A stretch of DNA of 17,589 nucleotides from Gloeopeniophorella convolvens. Lineage: Eukaryota; Basidiomycota; Agaricomycetes; Russulales. The stretch lies in contig WTXD01000211.1 in NCBI GenBank assembly GCA_022496205.1, forward strand, positions 1 to 17,589, written 5' to 3'. The notes beneath the pieces were generated by a model. That model was not told the DNA's origin. It did not search any database and worked only from the letters and a program-made list of their open reading frames with translations. Made by a program: the position numbers and the translations under genes. Below are positions 16,480 through 17,589 of the stretch, piece after piece. Numbering within the stretch: position 1 is the stretch's first letter; each line of letters starts with the position of its first letter.

Positions 16480-17589
16480 CTATGCCTCCTTTGGCGCGGG
16501 CACCTGCTGCTCGCGGAGCATGTTCTCGTCCATCTCGCGGCGAGCTTGCTTTCCATGCAGGAAGAACACGAGCAGCGACGCCGCGAAGGCCCACGCGCCG
16601 TTGAGAATGATTGCACGGTGCATGTTCTTCGGAGGGTGCGCTGTGTCTGAGGCGCGTAGCGCGTCCTGGGCTGTGGAAGGCCAGTGTTAGCACTAGCGAG
16701 TTCACCAACCGAGGGTGGAAGTGCGACACGCACCGATCACGAAAACAACGCACATGAGGTTCCCGCTAGACGTGGAGGTAGAGAGGTGGGTCAGCACCCG
16801 CGAGCGGGGAAAAGAGAGGGCCCGAGACGCACAAGAACCAGAGCACGGCAGAACTCCCCTCCGCGTTGCGCGTAAACTCGACGCCGAGCTCAACCGCGAC
16901 AGGGAGGAGCGTGACCGAGCCCACACCGATAATTACGAACACGGCAAAGAGCGCGCCGGCGTTGTTGGGGCGCACTGCGCACATCCACCAGGTGTCAGCT
17001 AATGAGCGCGTGAGCGGCGGGCCACGGCATACGCACCTGCCCAGATGAGCGAAAGCCACGCAGCACCGATGATAGGGCACAGTATCCGCACAGCTGTGCC
17101 CAGATGTCCCGTGAAGACGCGGTCGAGGAGCGGCGAGGTCGTGACCGCCGCAACGATGCCTGAGAGCAGGAGCGCGGCGCCCATTAGGCCCGATGTGTGG
17201 TCCGAGTACCCGACGGGCGACTGTGCGCCAAGAAGAGAGCGTCAGCAGGGCTTGGGTGTAGAGTTGCAAATGCTCACCATCCATTGGTCACTGAGGACGG
17301 AGAAAGTGTTGGAGCTAAAAGCACGAGTAAGAGGCAAATGCGATAGTAGCTTCAAGAGGATACTGACGACGCGAGGAGAACCGAAAAAACGACAATGACG
17401 ATGCCAAAGTCGAGCCGTTCACGTCTTGTCATGTAACACTCAGGCGGGCATGGCAGCCGATTGCTGCCTTGATCAACGACATGATTGATGGCGATGTCGT
17501 TCGAGAGCCAGAAAAAGCTATAAGGACGTCAGCTGCAGTCTGAGCGGCTGGTGGGCATAGCCATACAAGGTGGGGTTGGGGGCGCCTCG
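16480..17589 (-). CDS. FLVCR-like MFS transporter, copy 2 (3' part; one missing base; runs off right edge)
   Basis: Paralogue of 1798-3952 on the same strand. The seven last exons are visible with introns at the same positions as copy 1: a partial exon from the window edge ending EAPPTPP, then 17517-17368, and later exons carrying NTFSVLSDQWM, SPVGYSDHTSGLMGAALLLS, VRPNNAGALFAVFVIIGV, GNLMCVVFVI and the last exon 16670-16480. It stops at TAG (16482-16480) after LREQQVPAPKEA. The C-terminal tail differs from copy 1 and is four codons shorter. Exon 17517-17368 is 150 nt against 151 nt in copy 1. The missing base is in SLIKAAIG (ATCGGCTG against ATTGGGCTG), a G run shortened by one. Apart from that the gene is open over the visible length. 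Same predicted role as copy 1; substrate unknown. Confidence 0.88.

Noticed and set aside
1..17589. CRISPR array, bacterial operon, phage or plasmid functions
   Set aside because: There are no regularly spaced repeats and no Shine-Dalgarno-linked genes. The spliceosomal introns show this is a fungal nuclear sequence.

Overview
This window looks like a piece of a basidiomycete (Agaricomycete-type) fungal nuclear genome. The real genes are cut by many short introns, mostly 50-61 nt, with GTGAGT/GTGCGT/GTATGT-like donors and CTRAY-like branch points. Exons are GC-rich, and the best protein resemblances are to fungal eukaryotic families: Trm11, FLVCR-type MFS transporters, WBP4/FBP21 splicing factors, R3H proteins and C2H2 zinc-finger factors. 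There is no bacterial-style operon, Shine-Dalgarno spacing or CRISPR array. All identifications were made by eye from translated sequence; no database search was run.

Layout, left to right: (1) <1-536, the 3' end of a TRM11 tRNA methyltransferase gene carrying three one-base losses; (2) 615-1170, a non-coding 556-bp element with ~43-bp terminal inverted repeats (MITE-like); (3) 1798-3952 (-), a 13-exon FLVCR-like transporter gene, whole apart from one missing base; (4) 4675-5473 (+), a decayed WBP4/FBP21-like splicing-factor gene; (5) 5999-6202 (+), the C-terminal end only of an R3H protein gene, followed by a decayed unknown gene (6302 to about 7257); (6) 7283-7922, a second TIR element that encloses a tRNA-like Pol III unit; (7) 8283-10315 (+), an intact four-exon C2H2 zinc-finger gene; (8) 10316-12300, mostly gene-poor, with two unassigned or decayed coding fragments; (9) 12301-13694 (+), an intact three-exon R3H gene; (10) 13695-14243, a second decayed copy of the unknown downstream gene; (11) 14244-16479, gene-poor, with short repeats and a minus-strand tRNA-like fragment; (12) 16480->17589 (-), a second FLVCR-like gene running off the right edge.

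The main theme is a duplicated gene block. R3H plus its downstream unknown gene occurs twice, and the FLVCR-like gene occurs twice with the same intron positions. The order is FLVCR-1, WBP4-like, R3H fragment, unknown-1, C2H2, R3H-2, unknown-2, FLVCR-2. One explanation is an ancestral R3H / unknown / FLVCR / WBP4 neighbourhood that was tandemly duplicated and then partly lost. The copies are at very different stages of decay.

Probably functional as read: the C2H2 gene and the complete R3H gene. Possibly functional, if the isolated missing bases are sequence errors: both FLVCR genes. Probably dead: the TRM11 end, the WBP4-like gene, the R3H fragment and both copies of the unknown gene. I did not find a convincing novel molecular system. 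The most interesting signals are the duplicated block, the TIR element with an internal Pol III promoter, and the four-copy hairpin motif.
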